DNA of 14,778 nucleotides from an archaeon (GTDB lineage: Archaea; Nanobdellota; Nanobdellia; SCGC-AAA011-G17; GW2011-AR18), in contig JAHFKB010000003.1 of assembly GCA_023245565.1 (NCBI GenBank), forward strand, positions 1 through 14,778. Direction: 5' to 3'. Positions 12,245 through 14,778 of this stretch are shown here, piece after piece (the stretch's first letter is position 1; every line of letters starts with the position of its first letter). Under the pieces are notes generated by a model. That model worked only from the letters and a program-made list of their open reading frames with translations. It was not told the DNA's origin and ran no database searches. The translations under genes were made by a program, and so were the position numbers.

Positions 12245-13567
12245 TTATAATCTAGCGTAAACTGTTTCTAAATTAGCCTCATTAAGATATACAGCCCCTA
12301 TAGATTTACAATTAGCACCTTTTCCCCTATAACCAAAATGTTTATTGTAAGATCTAACTACGACTGAAGGAGAAACATCAAATTTCTTCGCTATAATTTT
12401 GAAATTTAATTTAGGATTATTTTTAGCAAATTCAGCAATTTCTTTTCTTAATTCTTCAGAATTTTTAATAATTCTATTGCCTAAATTATTCTTCTTAAGA
12501 ACTCTTTGAACTTTTATCTGACTTATAAACAATTTATCCGCTATTTCAATAGTTCTAGTAATTCCAGAATTATATAATTCTATTATTTTATTATTTAAAT
12601 CCTCTGGAAGTGCATTCCAAGGTTTTTTTCTACCAGTAAAATATCCAGTCTCTTCAGAAATATTTGGATAACTTTGTATCATATTAAGAAATTTTGCATA
12701 TTTTCTTGGATGCAAAACCATTAATCTTTGTTTTAAAAGTTGGACTAAATTTTCTTTTTCTGAAATTAAAGTCTCACCATAATTTTCATATATTTTTAGT
12801 TCTATCCCTAAAATAGCTAAAGCCTTTTTGAAAATTTCTCTGTCTTCTGATTTAGAAGCCGAAATGTAAACAGAATAATGTCCAGTTCTTAAATTATCTT
12901 GCACACAACCTTCTCCAGCAATTATACCTTTTATAAAAGATCTTACATAATCTTCACCACTATATAACAATTTTTCATAAGTAATAGTTTTAAGGAAATT
13001 TTTAAAAATCTCACTAAATAAATTATTCTTAAATTCTATTATTAATGTTCCATAAAAATAATCCCTTAATCTTTCATGTTTTACCTTAGAGTAAGTTACT
13101 AGTTTAGGATAGGCTTGGTGTAATTTTAATGCAGTTTTATTTAGCCAATAATTAATCACATTATTTTCAAGTTCTTTTTTATAATCTAAATTTATATCTT
13201 CTTTAACATTAACTTTTATATACCATTTCCAATATTCTTTTGTAATTTGTAATTCTTCTTCAAACCATTTAATAACTTTATTTATTATTCTAGGTTCAGA
13301 ATTAGCAAATACTAAACAACCATTGTGGGTTTTTCCCATTTCAGCTTGTAATAATCCAAGGACTTCAAAAGTCTCCTTATTTTTGTTAATAAACCTAGGA
13401 ATGGAAAAATCATACTCTTTACTACCATTGCTAATAGAATAAACAAAATAGGAAAGAGAAATATAAATTTCATCATAACCAAAATTTAAAGGAATTTCTT
13501 TTACTTCTTTTCCGCTTAAAACAACTTTAGGAATAAATTCAATCAAATCAAATACTTCTTTTTTCAT
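12245..13567 (-). CDS. LAGLIDADG protein with C-terminal helix-turn-helix domains
   Basis: A 440-residue protein with two LAGLIDADG-type motifs: VLGLLQAEMGKT (about 69-80, acid E76) and FIKGIIAGEGCV (about 211-222, acid E219). Each is followed by the expected alpha/beta half-domain, so it forms a pseudo-dimeric homing-endonuclease fold. The last 120 residues carry two HTH units: LYNSGITRTIEIADKLFISQ with IKVQRVLKK, and FAKNNPKLNFKIIAKKFDVS with VVVRSYNKHF. It is not an intein: it starts with Met, has no Cys/Ser block A start and no His-Asn end. Alternatives are a free-standing homing endonuclease, or a regulator that has kept the fold, as in bacterial WhiA, which also joins LAGLIDADG and HTH. 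The acids in both motifs look retained, favouring nuclease activity. It lies downstream of uS9 on the same strand. Confidence 0.85.
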   Translation of the reverse strand: MKKEVFDLIEFIPKVVLSGKEVKEIPLNFGYDEIYISLSYFVYSISNGSKEYDFSIPRFINKNKETFEVLGLLQAEMGKTHNGCLVFANSEPRIINKVIKWFEEELQITKEYWKWYIKVNVKEDINLDYKKELENNVINYWLNKTALKLHQAYPKLVTYSKVKHERLRDYFYGTLIIEFKNNLFSEIFKNFLKTITYEKLLYSGEDYVRSFIKGIIAGEGCVQDNLRTGHYSVYISASKSEDREIFKKALAILGIELKIYENYGETLISEKENLVQLLKQRLMVLHPRKYAKFLNMIQSYPNISEETGYFTGRKKPWNALPEDLNNKIIELYNSGITRTIEIADKLFISQIKVQRVLKKNNLGNRIIKNSEELRKEIAEFAKNNPKLNFKIIAKKFDVSPSVVVRSYNKHFGYRGKGANCKSIGAVYLNEANLETVYARL

Positions 13568-13587
13568 ATAAATATTAAATAAATCTT

Positions 13588-13601
13588 TTAATTTAAATAT
13601 T
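13588..13601 (-). promoter_or_regulatory. TATA box of the LAGLIDADG-HTH gene
   Basis: Minus-strand AATATTTAAATTAA is centred about 27 bases before the ATG at 13567, so this gene is probably transcribed on its own and leaderless. The GC-rich island lies directly upstream of it. Confidence 0.45.
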
Positions 13602-13632
13602 CTACGCGTGCCCCCGTCGTGTCGTCGTCTCT
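13602..13632. other. GC-rich island in AT-rich spacer
   Basis: About 31 bases (containing ACGCGTGCCCCCGTCG then TGTCGTCGTC) are mostly G+C in a spacer that is otherwise nearly all A/T. It is not part of any protein gene, and I find no convincing hairpin in it. It sits just upstream of the TATA box of the LAGLIDADG-HTH gene and about 110 bases after the uS9 stop. Confidence 0.5.
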
Positions 13633-13739
13633 TTCTAAGTAATATCTATTTTCTAGAATATAAGATCTATTTTAATGTTGACTTCTAATTAAATAAAATA
13701 AAGAATTGAGGTTGTAAATTCCCTTATCTCACACATCAT

Positions 13740-14138
13740 CTATCTATAGCTCTTCTGACGGCTTGAACGTGCTTTAGAATCATTAGGTTTACGAGTTTCT
13801 TTAAATCTTACATCCTGTATAAGTAAATGTCTATCATAATCTAAGAAAGGTTTTTTTAATTTTTTATTAAATTCTACTAAAGCTCTTGCAATCGCTAATC
13901 TAGTAGCTTCAGTTTGTCCTTGAACTCCACCACCACTAACACTAACATCAATATTTACTTTAGTCCAAGTATCTTCTGATAATAACAAAGGTTCCATTAT
14001 TCTATTTTTTAACATTGAATTACCCCAAGAATCTAATAACTGATGATTAATACGAACAATACCTTTTCCAGCACTTAATGTTGCTTTAGCTAAAGCACTT
14101 TTTCTTTTACCTATAGTTTGAATATTTTTTTTAACCAT
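13740..14138 (-). CDS. rpsI: Small-subunit ribosomal protein uS9
   Basis: A 132-residue archaeal uS9 whose C-terminal tail reaches the P-site tRNA in the small subunit. Diagnostic segments are IGKRKSALAKATL (about 9-21), the GGGVQGQTEATRLAIARALV region (about 69-88) and the basic tail KARSSRQKSYR; the terminal S-Y-R matches the invariant (K/R)-x-Y-R end in spirit. Its ATG lies inside the 3' end of uL13 (8-base overlap), so the two are co-transcribed and probably coupled in translation. In many archaea RNA polymerase subunit genes rpoN and rpoK follow; here they do not within the window, and the LAGLIDADG gene occupies the downstream position. Confidence 0.96.
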   Translation of the reverse strand: MVKKNIQTIGKRKSALAKATLSAGKGIVRINHQLLDSWGNSMLKNRIMEPLLLSEDTWTKVNIDVSVSGGGVQGQTEATRLAIARALVEFNKKLKKPFLDYDRHLLIQDVRFKETRKPNDSKARSSRQKSYR

Positions 14139-14559
14139 TTATGCTAACACCTTTACCAACAGCTTTAGCTAAATCATTTACTGTAATAAAATTTAATGTT
14201 TTTAATTTACTATAATCTGCACCTTTTACAGTTTCAAATTTAGTATTTTTATATTCCTCAGGAACACCTAAATAACATTTAACACGTCTATAAGCTTTAA
14301 TTCCTCTTTCTTGCCTATAAGGAACCATACCTCTAACTGTTCTTTTAACTATTCTATCTGCCATTTTTGGAAAAAAAGGACCATTATATGCATGACCTCT
14401 ATCTTGTTTATGTAAAAACTCTTCTACTAAGAATTTTTTACCGCCTGTAATAACTACTTTTTCACTATTTACTATTACTACAGTTTCACCTTCTAAAGCT
14501 TTTTTAGCTGCATAAGCTGCTAATCTTCCCAATACTAAACCTGTACCATCTATTATCAT
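14131..14559 (-). CDS. rplM: Large-subunit ribosomal protein uL13
   Basis: A 142-residue archaeal uL13, an early-assembly protein of the large subunit. Key segments are IIDGTGLVLGRLAAYAAKKA (about 2-21), VVIVNSEKVVITGGKK, HKQDRGHAYNGPFFPKMADR (about 50-69) and VKRTVRGMVPYRQERGIKAY (about 71-90), the latter being the most conserved stretch of the family. It is the first gene of the uL13-uS9 operon, with a BRE/TATA promoter about 27 bases before the ATG at 14559. Length is normal for archaea, without the eukaryotic C-terminal extension. Confidence 0.97.
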   Translation of the reverse strand: MIIDGTGLVLGRLAAYAAKKALEGETVVIVNSEKVVITGGKKFLVEEFLHKQDRGHAYNGPFFPKMADRIVKRTVRGMVPYRQERGIKAYRRVKCYLGVPEEYKNTKFETVKGADYSKLKTLNFITVNDLAKAVGKGVSING

Positions 14560-14580
14560 AGTTCAATGGATAAATATAGA

Positions 14581-14595
14581 GTTTTTAAAGGTTTT
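14581..14595 (-). promoter_or_regulatory. BRE/TATA promoter of uL13-uS9
   Basis: On the minus strand AAAAACCTTTAAAAAC has a BRE-like AAACC and TATA core TTTAAAAA, centred about 27 bases before the ATG. The same AAACC + TATA arrangement precedes eL18, so the separated ribosomal genes keep similar promoters. Confidence 0.55.
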
Positions 14596-14636
14596 TGTTT
14601 AATAACTTCAATTTTTAATTATATTATTCAAAATAG

Positions 14637-14647
14637 AAATATTTAAG
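14637..14647 (+). promoter_or_regulatory. TATA box of the lipoprotein gene
   Basis: AAATATTTAAG centred about 29 bases before the ATG at 14671. It is the plus-strand half of the divergent spacer with uL13. Confidence 0.35.
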
Positions 14648-14670
14648 TATTATTATAAAAATCAGAAAAA

Positions 14671-14778
14671 ATGTTTAAAAGAATTATTTATACTGGTCTT
14701 ATGGGATTATTATTAGCAAGTTGTTCTAAAAAAGAAAATAAAGTAGAGGAAATAACTAATGAATATACATTTAAAATA
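14671..14778 (+). CDS. Putative lipoprotein, 5' end only
   Basis: The window closes inside this frame after 36 codons. The N-terminus is a short lipoprotein signal: a basic start (FKRIIY), a hydrophobic core (TGLMGLLLA) and a lipobox L-A-S-C at residues 14-17, followed by a charged linker (SKKENKVEE). The cysteine would become the lipid-anchored N-terminus on the outer face of the membrane. An in-frame TAA at 14656-14658 limits the start to ATG 14671. The mature domain lies outside the window, so its function is unknown. Confidence 0.7.
   Translation, partial: MFKRIIYTGLMGLLLASCSKKENKVEEITNEYTFKI

Noticed and set aside
12245..13567. LAGLIDADG gene as an intein or intron-encoded protein
   Set aside because: The protein begins with Met from its own promoter, lacks intein splice-junction residues, and no host exons or split RNA gene surround it.
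13735..13742. GATGATG after uS9 as the C box of a guide RNA
   Set aside because: The motif overlaps the uS9 stop and there is no CTGA D box on that strand in the spacer.
1..14778. CRISPR arrays, transposases and rRNA genes
   Set aside because: I saw no regularly spaced repeats, no transposase motifs and no rRNA-like sequence. The GC-rich island at 13602-13632 briefly resembled a conserved 16S rRNA segment but does not match beyond a few bases.

Overview
The window looks like DNA from a small-genome archaeon, most likely of the DPANN type (Woesearchaeota/Pacearchaeota-like). It is very AT-rich. It carries an archaeal-type glutamyl-tRNA synthetase, archaeal ribosomal proteins eL18, uL13 and uS9, a TFB-like cyclin-fold protein, an archaeal SbcD-related phosphoesterase and a class II tRNA-Leu. 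Genes are short and closely packed. Most first genes have a TATA box about 25-30 bases before the ATG and no Shine-Dalgarno site, which is the pattern of leaderless archaeal transcripts. The phylum is an inference from gene content and composition.

Layout. Bases 1-3000: the 3' end of a VOC/glyoxalase-fold gene, then on the minus strand a 90-residue TFB-like single cyclin box, a family 2 glycosyltransferase and GluRS. Bases 3000-5240: two adjacent, co-directional paralogues of an unrecognised basic multi-helix-turn-helix family. Bases 5250-6830: a tRNA-Leu whose anticodon reads AAG (A34, unusual in Archaea), then a block with an orphan gene of higher G+C and a wHTH antitoxin/RelE-ParE-type toxin pair. 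The toxin pair is flanked on both sides by diverged copies of an approximately 90-base intergenic element. A near-copy of the tRNA 3' end lies at 6765-6776, so the block has the shape of a small tRNA-targeted insertion. An 18-base perfect palindrome sits on the toxin-antitoxin promoter.

Bases 6830-8640: two unrecognised genes, eL18, and a CDP-alcohol phosphatidyltransferase. Bases 8650-12240: a plus-strand run of DJ-1/PfpI, TOPRIM, an unrecognised gene, a metallophosphoesterase, a protein with a GGCT/AIG2-like C-terminal domain fused to an unknown N-terminal domain, a NUDIX hydrolase with an interrupted Nudix box, and a 60-residue protein. Bases 12245-14560, minus strand: a LAGLIDADG protein with C-terminal HTH domains downstream of uL13-uS9, separated from them by a spacer with a striking GC-rich 31-base island. 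The window ends inside a lipoprotein gene.

How the parts relate. The translation genes (GluRS, tRNA-Leu, eL18, uL13, uS9) are dispersed over both strands; eL18 is separated from uL13-uS9, with which it is commonly clustered in archaea. The accessory content is the multi-HTH pair, the toxin-antitoxin block beside the tRNA, and the LAGLIDADG-HTH gene beside uS9. I found no CRISPR array, transposase or integrase.
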